From Azolla caroliniana (Eukaryota; Polypodiophyta): a DNA stretch of 64,000 nucleotides. The translations under genes were made by a program, and so were the position numbers. Below, one piece after another: positions 21,932 to 36,500 of this stretch. The notes under the pieces were generated by a model that saw only the letters and a program-made list of their open reading frames with translations, did not search any database and was not told the DNA's origin. Each line of letters begins with the position of its first letter. The stretch's first letter is position 1. The stretch is from assembly GCA_043228905.1 (NCBI GenBank), contig JBHGNT010000004.1, forward strand, positions 2,108,001 through 2,172,000, written 5' to 3'.

Positions 21932-22345
21932 GGCAGAGGAAGAAGAAGAAGAAGAAGAAGAAGAAGAAGAAGAAGCCGATGATCTAGATGAATCGTACGT
22001 CCTTTCTTTATCACAGGGAAATGTTTCTACAGCTACTTGTGTTTAATAGTTCTTATGATCTTTCGGAGATAAACTAAAGCCCTACATTTTTGCAACGAGC
22101 TAATCCCTAATCCGAAGAGGAGAAAGAGGCTATCAGCGAGTTTGCAGATCACAGAAACATATTTTTCTTTACCTATATATGTACAAAAGAAATTGCAGAC
22201 TACTGGCTACGCTGATTTTGGATAGCATGCTTGTATATACGCACCTAATATCCATCTGGAATTCATCTGTTCCTTTCATATCTTGCAGTGAGATCCACAA
22301 AAAATTATTGCTGACTCCTTCCTTCGGTATAAATGTTCCTGAGGT
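21930..22345 (+). CDS. Possible short spliced acidic protein (weak)
   Basis: An ATG near 21931 opens MAEEEE..., a run encoded by about 14 GAA/GAG codons, then ADDLDES with a GTACGT splice donor near 21994. An acceptor near 22288 would continue in phase to SEIHKKLLLTPSFGINVPE, followed by another donor. The next acceptor brings a stop within a few codons. I do not recognise the product. The GAA run alone could be a microsatellite and the splice signals coincidental. Confidence 0.2.
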
Positions 22346-22349
22346 GAAT

Positions 22350-24201
22350 CTTTATCCTTGGTCTATTACAATTTGCAATTTGCAATCTCCTGCCATGTGC
22401 GTGCTCCAAATGAGTTTATTCATGCACTACTCATATTTATGATTATCATTCATGCAGCAGGTATAGGTGTGTTAATGATCAGAATATAGATCCAGTCAGC
22501 CACACATGTTTCTGTGCTTATTAGTAAGAAAATAAATGTGTGCCTTAAGGAAACAATGTGGCAATCTGTGCTTGCTGGTAAAGAGAAGTATAATAACCGC
22601 AATAAGTTTTAAGTGTATTTTCTTGTTCGAACTTGCACAGAATATACTTATTACTGTCCGTTATTATGCACGTCCCTAGCATTGCATGACCCTAGGATGG
22701 ATTCTTTATGCACTATAATTGTGAGAATGTAACCTCGGATTGCCCATTATCTCGCTGATGCATTTGTAGCACTTTAATCCGCAGGTCTGTAAGAGTTGAA
22801 TATCATCAAGCTCCAATGTTACTAGCTTACTAGTGGCGATTGTTCTCTTGGACCGGTGAATACACGAACATGACTAACATAAACAGTTAGTCACAACGTT
22901 ATGAGTTGACATTCTTCTTCATGATCTTGCATGTGTACACAGAACCCATGACATACTCTAACCATGTCGTGTTTCATGCACCACAATGCTTGATGCTGAA
23001 ATTTGGCGTTGGATATGTGTGTTAAGCCACCCTTCTTTACCCTTAATCAATTCCTTGTCAAGGTCAACACTTTGTGGACTAGGGTAAAGATTGAATGTGA
23101 AATCATGAAATGATAAATATAAGCCAAAGATTAGGCCCAGTTACAAGTAAGAGATACACACATGTCCTTCGATTGATATGTGCCCACCTCCTGCCATTGA
23201 TCACATGTGTTGGGAAGGCATGTATGTCGGGTTTCATTTGGATTCTTTCATCAAGGAGACAACTATAAAGCTTAAAGGACCATGTGACAATGTTGTAGCT
23301 TCATTAAATTTTGATAAACATGGTTTGGGACATTTGTACATACGCTTTGCAATTGCTTTCATAGGTTTTCCTTTAACTTAGCCTAAGGTCTCTCAATTTT
23401 GTTTTTTGGAATATCTCTTCACTCTTGTGCGAACGATACCTTTTTTCTACATAGAAGCATTGGAACTACTTCATTTGCCTCGTGATCATTGTAAACGGAT
23501 GGCTACTACTAACTTTCTTTAGGCATTGCACTACATAGGGATTTTAGAAAGAAACGAGACCAAGACTCAAACAAGAAAGGCATGAACTAGGAACATGGGT
23601 GAGCTGATGATAAGTACATGCTTCCCAAACGCCGAAAGTTAATTTGAACTGGAACCAAGACAACACCGAGAGAAACTATTGAGTGATAGGGAGCCGAGAA
23701 TAGACAAAACAATCGACCACATAAGTGAGGCATCGACATATGCCCAAAACCGTATTTCACATCTTCACTATGAAAGGAACAGAAACTCAAATTCTTCTGT
23801 CTTATGCCAGAAGCTGGAAAAGAAACTCGAATTCTTCTTGTCTTATGGGGGAGGGCCTCAAAAGCCGGAAAACAAGACGGCAAAGACGTGGGAGAGAAGC
23901 TTAACAAACTAAATTACCTCTCCTTACTACTCGTGTCTCCTTCATGAATGGAGCTCAAAACAAAGCTCTCAAACATGTTTATGCAATCTATTTCTCTATC
24001 TCTCGATCCCCAACGAACTTGTAAGACAAGCAAGTCTCTTCTCCTTCCAACCAAAACTTGTGAAAGACGCTTCGCTCCTTCCTATTTCTCTCAGTTTTCC
24101 CTGTAACACGTTACACAAGCTAGGCAAACAAAAGACAGACCCCACAGAACTCTCCACAGAACTCTCTCTCTCTCTCTCTCTCTGTCTCTTGGTGCAGAGT
24201 T
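22350..24201. other. Intergenic and 5' flank of the 24.2-kb gene
   Basis: No recognisable gene. 24158-24186 holds a CT microsatellite directly upstream of the start codon of the next gene and is probably in its 5' UTR. Confidence 0.45.
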
Positions 24202-27200
24202 ATGGTGCTCTGGGAGATCGCTCTAGCGACAGCTTACTGGTTAGGGATCCGCAGAACATACCGCCTCTCTCTCAAGCTCCAGCGACGCCTCATTGGTCCC
24301 AATCATGTCCGTGTTCGCGACTTTCTGCACAGGTAATTAATCATTCATCTTCTCCAATGTCATTAGGCTTTCTTATCGCGTGTCTCTTTTCTGCTCCCTC
24401 TTTCTCTCTCTCTCTCTCTGTATCTTTGTTATTTCTTCTCTTGATTCTCCCCGATATGGAAAATGATATTCGGTTATTCAAGTGAAGCTTAGAGAATAAT
24501 TCCTGCACAAGAAATTAGGGATTTCTCATCGTTTTTCCCCGTGTGTGTTTTCCTTCCTCACTTGACGCATTTTGCGAGAGAACAAAACTAAGAGATGTTT
24601 TAAGCTTTTACTCGTATCTCTCTTTGTCCTCTCTGGATCTTTTTTTAGAAAAACTCCAGATTTGGAGTAAAACGTGTAACTATACATGTAGAGAAGAAAC
24701 AAGATAAATCCATGCCTTGAAAAAACACATATCTGGTTTTTTATCGGAAGAAAATCTGAAACTATGCAACTATGAGAGAAAGGAGACAGAACTAAGACTT
24801 TCGGCAAAGGTTGTTTTTCTTCTGATCCTTTCTCTCTTCATTTTTTTCCCCTTTTTTCCATCCTTTCTGAGATGACAAATATACACAACTCTTTCTCTCT
24901 TCTGTGGTTCTTCCTTGGAAGAAAATATAGAGCTATACAGATGAACAAGAAACAAACATTTAAGCATTTCTCCACAAGTTAGGAATAGAAGTCATCTTTA
25001 TAATCATGGTTTGTCTCATATGGCGATTTTGGCATCTAGTAGACCTTGATGTATCTTGGGAAAAACATGCTTACTGCTTCAAATAAACTTGGGTAAAAAC
25101 CGTTGTATTCATGAGTTTGTCTTAATTTCTCCAAATTCCCTTGAAGAATGAAAAAGGGACAAATGTACCTATCGTCACTCAAATAGCACATATATTTGTG
25201 AGAAAGGTGATGAATTGACCTTATAGTTGCTCAAATAGCAGAGTAACTCGGGGTTATCAGGGAATTAAAGAATAACTTGGGTATTTCAGATTTTTTCCCA
25301 ATATTGCATATTGCCAGATTCCTTGGTTGTTATTATATTAAATAGTTTCTTTTAATACACAAATCAGAGCTTGAGTTTAATCTTCAGTTTGGTCTTTCAT
25401 TGCAAGATATATAAAACTTTAAAGACATTCAGATTACAGACATTCTTTTAACAGACCAATGAGAGCTTGTATTACAAACTTTCTTTTAGCAGAACGAAAG
25501 CTTGAATCCAGTTTTCGATTTGGTCTTCCATTGCAAGATTTTAAATCTTTATATCACTTACATCCGTGTAAATAGTTTCTTTTAATACACAAATCAGAGC
25601 TTGAGTTTAATCTTCAGTTTGGTCTTTCATTGCAAGATATATAAAACTTTAAAGACATTCAGATTACAGACATTCTTTTAACAGACCAATGAGAGCTTGT
25701 ATTACAAACTTTCTTTTAGCAGAACGAAAGCTTGAATCCAGTTTTCGATTTGGTCTTCCATTGCAAGATTTTAAATCTTTATATCACTTACATCCGTGTA
25801 AAACCATAACCCAAGAGCCTAGTGATAAGCTTCAAACTTGGATAATTTGAGGAATATTAGGCATCTAAAGCATAACAGTGGTAAAGAAGGAAGGAAACCA
25901 TGCTTCAGATGCATTGTTCCTCTCTGATCAAACGTTTTTAAGAAGAATTTAATTTTTATTTATTTCTAAGCATGGAGAATGATGTGTATCCTGTTAAATA
26001 GATAATGCTAACAATGTTCTCATTTAGGAAAATCGTAATTTGGAAGAGCGTAAAATTGAAATGAAGTATTCTTCACGATAGGTAGCAAGTGTGTGGGAAA
26101 AAATCGGAATTCGAAGCTTAACACTGGAAAAGAAGTGAGGGCAGTATACCTCTCTGATCAAATGTTTCATTGAAAGAAAGTATTTCATATTTGCTGTCAA
26201 ACTTCCTTTGTATTAAAGCTTTCTTTGACAGACCAATGAGAGGTTGAAATTTGATCTTTTGTCTTGCTCTCAGCTTCAAGTTATATCACAGTTTACAACA
26301 TAATTTGTAGTGAAGTTATATACCTCCCGTAAAACCTAAACATTAGAAATATATGAAGTTTGACATTAGTATTGGAAGAAATAAATCTTAATCGTTTTGG
26401 TGTCAACTGAAACATTGATATTCCATCCTTGGGAATTAAAGCACAATCGCAAAGGTATTGTAATCTCTATTCTGACACTGGAAATATTTTGAAATGCAAC
26501 ATAAGGAATGCATATCCCTACACCATTAGTTTTTCTATTATTATATGTCGTGTGAACATGTTTTCTATTAGTAATTTGAACGTGTTTGAGAATCAATCTT
26601 AAATACTTAATATCATTTATCTTATCATTGAGTAGGAATAGGTTAAATACTAAATTTCACAAATCCATTGTAGTTTCCAGTGTAATGACCTGGATTCCAG
26701 TGTCAAAACTTATTGTTAAGGTTCAATTTTCATACCTATCCTTCTGAATTTATAGGACAATGATAAGTGAACCTCCATGAGAAGATAAGGCTAGGCTTAT
26801 GCAATGTATTTTTTTGCAGAAGATGTATTTTCTTCTGTGTCTTAATTTAAGTGTTTTCTTTCCTGTTTCCCATCTTCTCTACAGGCGGACTCGAAATATA
26901 TTTGATGTTGCGCTAAGTGTTCATAAAGGGATCCAGCAACGTGATTTATCAGCTGGGAAAAACGTTGGCAATTTCATCCTAAGATTTTTAGACCGAGCAA
27001 GGCCATCAGCAAATATAAGAGGATCATGTGCCAAAATAAAAGATGTCGGTAGAGTGAAGGATGATAATAGAACAACAGGAAATTTACCCATTATGAAGTC
27101 AACTCAATCTGAAGTTAACAAACATCTCTTTTCTCGACATGACCTGAATGGATCTCAGCTTGGTTCACAATTAAGTAATCGATATATTGTTGGAACGGTT

Positions 27201-27356
27201 TGTCCAGGAAGTCAGAATACATTGAAATCTGCTCCAGGAGCTAGATCTTTCTTCACCTTAGTTCATGGAATGGATATAACTTTTCCTTCACCTAGGTTGT
27301 TGCCAGCAAAGAGCATTTTTCGAGAGGATATTGCACAATGGATGATAAAAAAATGA
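24202..27356 (+). CDS. Plant-specific protein of unknown function, two exons
   Basis: Exon 1 is 24202-24332 and exon 2 is 26885-27356; they join in phase across a GT-AG intron (AG|G) to give 200 residues. The N-terminus MVLWEIALATAYWLGIRRTY, then RTRNIFDVALSVHKGIQQRD and GNFILRFLDRARPSA, resembles a plant family of unknown function whose members start MVLWE-LxLGTAYxLGLRRTYRLAL. Residues 4-16 are hydrophobic and could be a signal anchor or a mitochondrial signal, followed by a strongly basic stretch. The C-terminal half is low in motifs. The ATG lies just behind a CT-rich leader. The 2552-bp intron contains a perfect 230-bp tandem duplication. No function can be stated. Confidence 0.85.
25341..25800. 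repeat. Perfect 230-bp tandem duplication in an intron
   Basis: 25341-25570 and 25571-25800 appear identical base for base. A diverged relative of part of the unit occurs near 26210-26300, so the sequence has duplicated before. Perfect identity means a very recent event or an assembly artefact. Confidence 0.95.
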
Positions 27357-30300
27357 ACTAAAGATATGATCATATTACAAAATTTGAGTTGTCTAGGTTT
27401 GGTTATATGCAGTAAAAATGATGTGATTTCATGGAAGATATCCTGAACGGGCTTTGTTTGGAGAGTTGTAAGTTCCTTGAACCAGGAAAGGATGGCTACA
27501 AAAACATGCACAGCATTTCGGCTGTCAGTTTTTTGTCATAAAAATGGGTAAGAGTACTCTACTGCGGAGATATTTTACCAATCAAGTGCTTGTTATTCAA
27601 TGCAGCATTGTATATTGAGAACTAAAATAATAAGCGTCTTATGGTTAAGGAACTGTAAAATAAATAAAGAGTTAACTAATTCGACCACAACCTTCAAATG
27701 CCAATGTTTATATTGTCATGTTTAATGATGCTAGGTGTATTTTAATTTTGGAAACACTCCAAAATTCCGATTCGTTATATATTTCACAAAATGCCCCTAT
27801 GCATTTGTTATTTTGACAGATGCCCTTGGCCAAGCAGCAGAACAATTTTATGAGTTAATTTGTTCAACTACATATGCTGTTTTGAGTGTGTATATAATCA
27901 GTTCATCTCTCTTTCTTCTGTCTGTATCAGAGGTATCAACAAGGGTGTTTTGGAATATAGCAAGAACTCGGCAATTGTAGTAACAATGAAAAACATGTCG
28001 TTCCTTGTCTTTGTTCTAACTTCTGATGATTAATTGTTTACAAATAATAAATTAGTTCATATATGCATGTAATATTGTGGTATGACTTCAGGTAATTAGT
28101 GATGAATGTTCACAATTATTATTATTATCATCTCTTCAATGACCAATTTCATATGAACTTACGATATTCTTTTACATCGTTCTCAAATCTATTGCTGTGA
28201 TGCATTGCTTTTCAATATGTCCTTGCTTCCCACTCAAATTTAAACTACCCTTTGGAATGTATCTAAATCAACTTCACTTAAATTAAAACATTTTTTGAGA
28301 AGCAAACCACAGCTCTAGGCGTATGCATTTGTAACATTCTTATAACTTCATTGCCTTTCATCTCGTAAAATTCTGAATTGTGCTACATGTGGTTGTGATT
28401 GGAAAACTAAATGAAAGCCTTGTCTTCAGTCTTAGTCATTGAATTGTTAGTTGGTTCATACATGCATATTGTTTGCAGCATCATATTGTTTAGTCACTAG
28501 TGCATTATCACTTTGCTATTTCTCAGTCTCTTGCCCATATCTACCTTGAATGGAATTTGCCACCCGCTTAGTGTATATTCTCAAGTAGCCCAAATAGTCA
28601 ATGCTGTATTGTCGAGTGACAAAACATCAAAATATGATTTAACTCTTTAGGACTGAACTAGACCTTAAATCCAATGTGAAAACATTGGCTCGATAGTGAA
28701 CAAACTTCATATGGCAATTTGGTTGTTATAAACTATTATTGCTATATCAACTAAATTTAAACATATAAAGTTGGGGTAGGTCTTTTCTTGGTGAAGAGTT
28801 GAAGTTTTGATTTAATAAAGCAACAAAATGTTTTTGCGTGGTCATTGAATGCAAGAAAGGGCATATCCATGGCTCACATGGATATTCTAAGAAGGAAAAA
28901 AGTCTATTCTTGAACTATACGTTTCCGAATGGTACTTTTTAAAGCCATAATGTGGAGAGATTAATTTAACAATAAAAAAACAATGAGAAATGTTGCTCAG
29001 GCTCTCAGCAATTTGCTTTTATGTACTTGGTCATGATTCCTACAACCTGAGAGTCAATGAATGTGTCTTAATGCTAATTAATTGTGGACTTACTCTATAT
29101 ACATAAATTATGTATAAAATGAGATAAAAAGTGTATCATCTTTGATTGACACAAGTGCTGTAAAGTACATTAGTTCATCCACTACAGGTTGTATTGCTTC
29201 ATACTTGGAATATCTTTAAAGGAAGAGTGATCTTAAGTACGATCACTTATCCACTTTAAATAATGTTGCTTAGCGCTAGGACTATCTTTATTTAAGGTGA
29301 AGAGCCGTGTTAGATTATATCGAGTTGCTGTAGTCATCATAACATGAGTTGAAATTAAACTAGCATTATCTCCAAATGGATGAGGGTTCCTTTCTATAAG
29401 CTTTAATAAGTGGCAATTGGCACCATTTTTTCCAACACTAAAAAATGTGATCCTAAACTTGGGTAGTATCTCTTTCATTTATGTTATAAAGAAAATCACA
29501 AATCTTGTAAATAGGGTTGGTAAATTTGAAACCACTCAATTCATTAATTATGTTAAGGATGTAATCATCATGTGGGCCAAATTGGAGAAGAAGCCCAAAT
29601 CCATGGATGAGGTTGAGTTGTGTACTCAATCATAGACATGACCAACTGATATAAACATAGATGTGGGGCATGAAGTTGAACATTGAGATTAGCACCTCAA
29701 CCAAGGCTTTAGTAAAATTATTGAGTCTTTTTTACATCTAATGAAGATGATGACACCAAAACATATCCCCTTCTTCAATATGGGACAATCCTAGAACAAA
29801 CGTGTGCACATAATTAGTTATAGGACAAAAGATATCATCTAAAACAAGACAATCACTTCATGTATCCCCATTCGTCTAATCATGAGAAGTGCATAGGAAG
29901 ATTGGCGTGTTCCTAAATAGTTGCAAATGAATTTGATTTTTGGATCATGGCAGAGACATAGACTTTTAAAAGCCTTCAATCAAACACCTACGTGATAGAT
30001 TGATTTAGGCTTCATTCTATCTCATTAAGGGCAGTAGAAATAAGTTTTATTAAGGGAGATCAAACTTACAAAATAGACCCATCACCATCAAGGGAGGGGA
30101 TATATCATTCATGCCCAAGGGAAATTGAGAAATGTGACTCAGCCCACCATCACAACGTTTAAGAGCATTTATTGATGATGTAATGGCAGCCTCAGGCACA
30201 TTTATAAATGCAATGATCGATTTCCCTTGGAAGTGAGAAGTATCGATTCAATATTGGTTGAAATCATATTCCATTGAGTTCCTTAATTTATGCAACGCTT

Positions 30301-32169
30301 TTGCCATCTGGTATTGATGTGTGTTATTTCTCATATGTAAGGCACTAAGACATTAGGAAATGAGGTCAGGAATTGCCTACATATGAAAATGGGTAGTAAT
30401 GAATAAAACGTTTGAATTGGTGTTTCATTTATGCATGCACATTCGCAAATTGCGACCCCATTTCTTTTCTTTTATTTTTATTAAAAGGATTCCTGGATTT
30501 ATTTATCTTTATATGTAGACATAAATCATGCGAGTGGAGCTTATTGAATGAGAAAATGGAGGATAGGATGTCTTTTTTCCAACTATATAAAAAACAATGA
30601 ATGAAAGATTCTAAAATTCGTTGCTTTTGAGATTAGGATTTGACTCGCACGTGTCTAACAAAACACCACTCTGATCAGTTTTAACTATTTAATTATTGCA
30701 ATATTTGGAGTTTGACAAAAATTTAGGTTGTTTAGGTGGCTACCAAACTTTTGAGCTCATTTTTAGGTATTAAATTCACTTGTGAATTGTGGCCCCATAA
30801 GAATTCAGTTCCACATTTTCATTTGCTTATGCACTTGTTCCATGACGTTTATAGGCATTTTGGGCCTTTTGAGCTCATTTTCAGAATCAAACTCACTTGG
30901 AATTGTTCCCAATTGAGAATTTACTTCCAAAATGATGTTCATGCCAGATCATTATCACATCGAAAATATGATAAGTATTAAGCACTATAGAAGATCCATG
31001 TAAACATTTCCCCCAAGCTTATTTGTACATGCATTACTTATCTTGGTGTCCAATAAATTGCAATCATTTGTGTGCTTGGATCAATATCTACAACCATTTT
31101 TTCGTATGCAAGAAACATATACGGCCACTTGTTTGATTTTGTCAAAATAAAGTGTCAAAATAGTAAAACCCTCAAGAAAATAATCGCTTCCAAGAAAGTT
31201 TGTTAGGCTAGGACTTAATCACATGGTAAAATGAAGAAAATGTTATGTTCATAGAGTCATATTCTTCTAATGGTCAAAACACGATCATTCACTTGTTGCC
31301 TTATGACATCCAAACACTGATTTGTTTTATCATAGCTGATCCTCATGCAATATAGTGTAAGTGCTGATCTTGCAAATTGCCTGCTGATCTAGCATGTTAG
31401 CATTGTAAGCATATTACACGTTCAAGCAAGCATGGAACATTTTAGGTGGTCTTGCATGTCACCTTGTAGGCTTAGATGGTCTTCTAGTAATAAAACATCA
31501 AACTTATCACTTTCTCATGCGACATGTGCATAATGTGTCCGACAACCTTTGACACTCTCTCTATTCATAGGAGGGAAGAAAAAGAGCCCTCTCATTTATT
31601 AATGTCCTCTACACCCTCTCTCAATAAACTAATCAAAGACATCAACTATTTCAAATAGAGGGGATGATGATGTCTACCAACGTTGGTTTGATGCCCTAGT
31701 GACAAATAATCCCTTCTAATAGACAAACACACAAGCAAAATAGGGATCGAGTGAATGAAACAAAATAGAGAACATGTCAAATATCTCCATCACCATCAAC
31801 ACACACACATTGGTGTGGAGTTATTAGATCCATTAGTTTTAAATGGTGAAGAATGCAAAATACAGTTTCTATAGACAATACATTGAAGGGCATATAATTG
31901 AAAAATCTATGGATGCTCTAGTAATTAACACGAAAGACTGGCATATAGAGCTTTCCATGATTCATAGATGAGACCATTATACATTGGCATCATAATCATC
32001 AACAATGCCATGAGTCTTAAGACTTTGAAGGAAGTGTAAAGAGCATATAAAACCCATGCTCAAGAACTAAGAAAACATGAGTCTTGTCATTGAATGATTT
32101 TCCCATGGCAACATGCTTCCAACTCAATTTTTATTTCATTTTCTCCTCGCCTTCATAATAAGGTAGGTG
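27357..32169. other. Gene-poor intergenic region
   Basis: 4.8 kb with no recognisable coding sequence; open frames are at most about 80 codons and AT-rich. The first few hundred bases should contain the 3' UTR of the gene ending at 27356, and the last few the 3' UTR of the GGPP synthase. A weakly repeated motif (TTTTGAGCTCATTTT and relatives) occurs near 30750 and 30865. Confidence 0.5.
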
Positions 32170-33560
<1,391 letters not shown>

Positions 33561-36500
33561 TATGTATGTATGTACATACTTAAAAGTAATGTGTATTTGT
33601 GGTAGTGATGAAGAAGAAAAAGACGAAAAAAGAAGAAGCCCTAAGCCATCCCTACCCTAAATGTAGATGTGGCCAAAAATGAGAGTGTACATCCTTTCCT
33701 TATTGAACTCCTCATCTTTGCCTATTGGCCACCCTACCATGTCCCACTAAACCCTAGACACAAACAAAGAGACACAAACGACAAAGACGTGTACGCACAT
33801 GCACACAGACACAGACACAGACAATACCGACATATAGAGATAGATAGATAGATATTCTTTTAATGTCCACCGATTCCGATCTATGAGACCGGGCCTAGCC
33901 CATGGCGAGGTTCAAACCTGGGGCCTCTCAAATTATATATGGCTTAGAATGCACCCACAAAACACGTGCTCATTATCAATCTTTATCGAGAGAGCAAACA
34001 CCTAGATTTAGCTCATCATTTCTTGGACATGATAAATTTCCGCAAAGCTATGGCACGAGTGTTGGTCCCGGGGGAGAGTTTACGAGATTATTAAGGGTTC
34101 GTGGTGTTTGTCTTTCTATTGTTTCGATGCTTCACCTGTATGTATAGGATTTCTCGAGCATGTTCGTGTGAACAACATGTGAGACTTGTGAAAAGTGATT
34201 AGACCAATTTAATGCTTTGGTGGTCTCCCACTCCATACAAGTTTATTGTCTCAAGCCTTGCAAAAAATGTTGGTCACCTCATCAATCTTGGTTGATAGAC
34301 ATGAAATGAGAAACTACATTACCATAATTGTCAGTCACATCAATTCTACCGTGAGTTACATGCCACTCATGCTAGATTGATGGTAATATGAGCACCGATC
34401 CTCAAGAAATTGCCGATAATTGTACTCATTACCAATTAGTTTTTAAGGCTTTTGTTTAGCAACTAAAAAGTCCGGTTACTATATTGTTTCGGGAAGTGTG
34501 GAGTCCTACTAAGATGCCCAATTCACGGAAATTTCATCTCATCAAGCTTTTACCAAATTTGCCTCAACAATGTTTATTGCTCAATAGAGACTAATATCAT
34601 TGATGTGTGTGTGTGAGTCTAGGTGTTCACACCGAGTGCAGTCTTCATAATGATGGAGTTGTCTCTCCACGCAAGTAACGTTGGCTAAGGGGTTTGGACC
34701 TCAAATTACCCTATTGGTGGCAAGCCGAGCAAGAGTGGTTGTCACCCACTCTCGAGTCGCAACCTCCCTTAAACCTAATCCTAAGCACACTCACTCGTCT
34801 CTATTAGCATTATTAACCTCGCTAAGAAGTTGACTATTACCCTAGAGGTCTTTAATAATAGTGAATACATACGATACCAAATATTCACAAAGGGATTACA
34901 AATGTAGGTGCGTCTTGATTAGTAAAAGGTATACACCACACACATACAATAGGAAGAAGTTATTAGAGTTTGGTGAGTACCACTTATCCCTAAGCACTCA
35001 ACTTACACTAAATGTGTGTGTGTGAGAGAGAGAACTCTAGCTTGTATTCTAAAAGGGGCCCAAATATTAGAGTAAAAAAGTTAGAATGGTGATTTTATAG
35101 CTCTTTTACAAAGACATTGTCCCCTTTCACACTAGGGTTATCTTTTGGCCTAAAGCTCTAGAGTACTTTTTGTTCTATTCATTCCCCTTTTTATGTTTAG
35201 TCCTTTGTTCGCTAGTGCCAATGCCTTGTGGGTTAAGCTACACTTGATAGGACTTAAGGTTTATGGTATCTCTATGGATCTAACAAAGGGTCTAACTATT
35301 CTTGACTAGCATGAAAACATTATCTGAGCAATGTTTTCTTGCAATTTGTAGGTTTCTACAACCTCCTCAATATTTATTTGAAGATAGAATTATCTCTCAC
35401 ACAACTTACGCATGAGAACCGACTATTTACATGTCCATTTCAAGTACAACGAAAGTGTTTGAAAACTAAAAAGTGAGCATGTAATATTAATGCCCATTTT
35501 GATCGGCATTGAACTATCCAAGCCATTTTTCATGGTTAAGTACCTCATGTACGTTGCGATTCCCATTCCTTCCAACGACATCACAATGGCATTGGTAGTA
35601 AAAGAACAATTATAGAGGCAAGAAAAGAAGGCAAAAAACAAGATTGAAGAGAGACAAAGACTTATTGGACATTATAATGTGAAAGGGCCCAAATAATATA
35701 AATGATTGTTTGGGACCATCTATTCAATAATCTCACTATATTTTGATCCTATTGGTGACCATGGATTTCATGATTGTGTCATTCTTAATTTAACTATCTC
35801 CCTTATTTGCCAAAACATATTATTTTACAACTCATGAGTGGTTGAACGGATAATCAAGGAACTTCACTATTATTGGGTTTTTTTATCGCCTGGATTATTT
35901 GATGACAACATACATTCCATGCCCACTAAATGTTGGGTCATGACTTGTGCTAAAGAAACTAGAAGGCTTGTGTTTAAGCCTACCTCAAACTTGCAATTAA
36001 CCTAATTGAAAAACTTGTGCAAGTAAGTGAGCAAAGCTTATTATTGAATGTCCCAACAAACGGTTGAAACAAGGTCTTATGAGAAACCAAGTTGCATGAA
36101 ATAACTTGTTGCATCAACTTATCGAGTTCATGAACAGAGACGTATAGAGTTTTTGGGCAATTGGCAAGTAACAAGGTTGAAAATGTGTTGTCAAATTCGC
36201 ACGTTGTTTTCCACCTTGGAGAATAATTAACTGTACACTCCATCATATTCAAAAGGTCACTCTTTAGACCAAATGATATCCACGTGCCTGCCACGTAATT
36301 TAAAACTATTTGAGGTTGCTCTAGAGATCAATTTGCGTGACCATTATTGAATTTGAATCAGTCAAGTTGCTTATCAAGCAAGCTACTCAATAAGCTACAC
36401 ATCGAAGCAATTACTCAAGCTAGTTCCTTGTTTGAGTAGTTGAACTCAAACAAGCTCCACTTGGAGCATTGCTCGTTGGAGTGCGGCTACTCAGGAGCAC

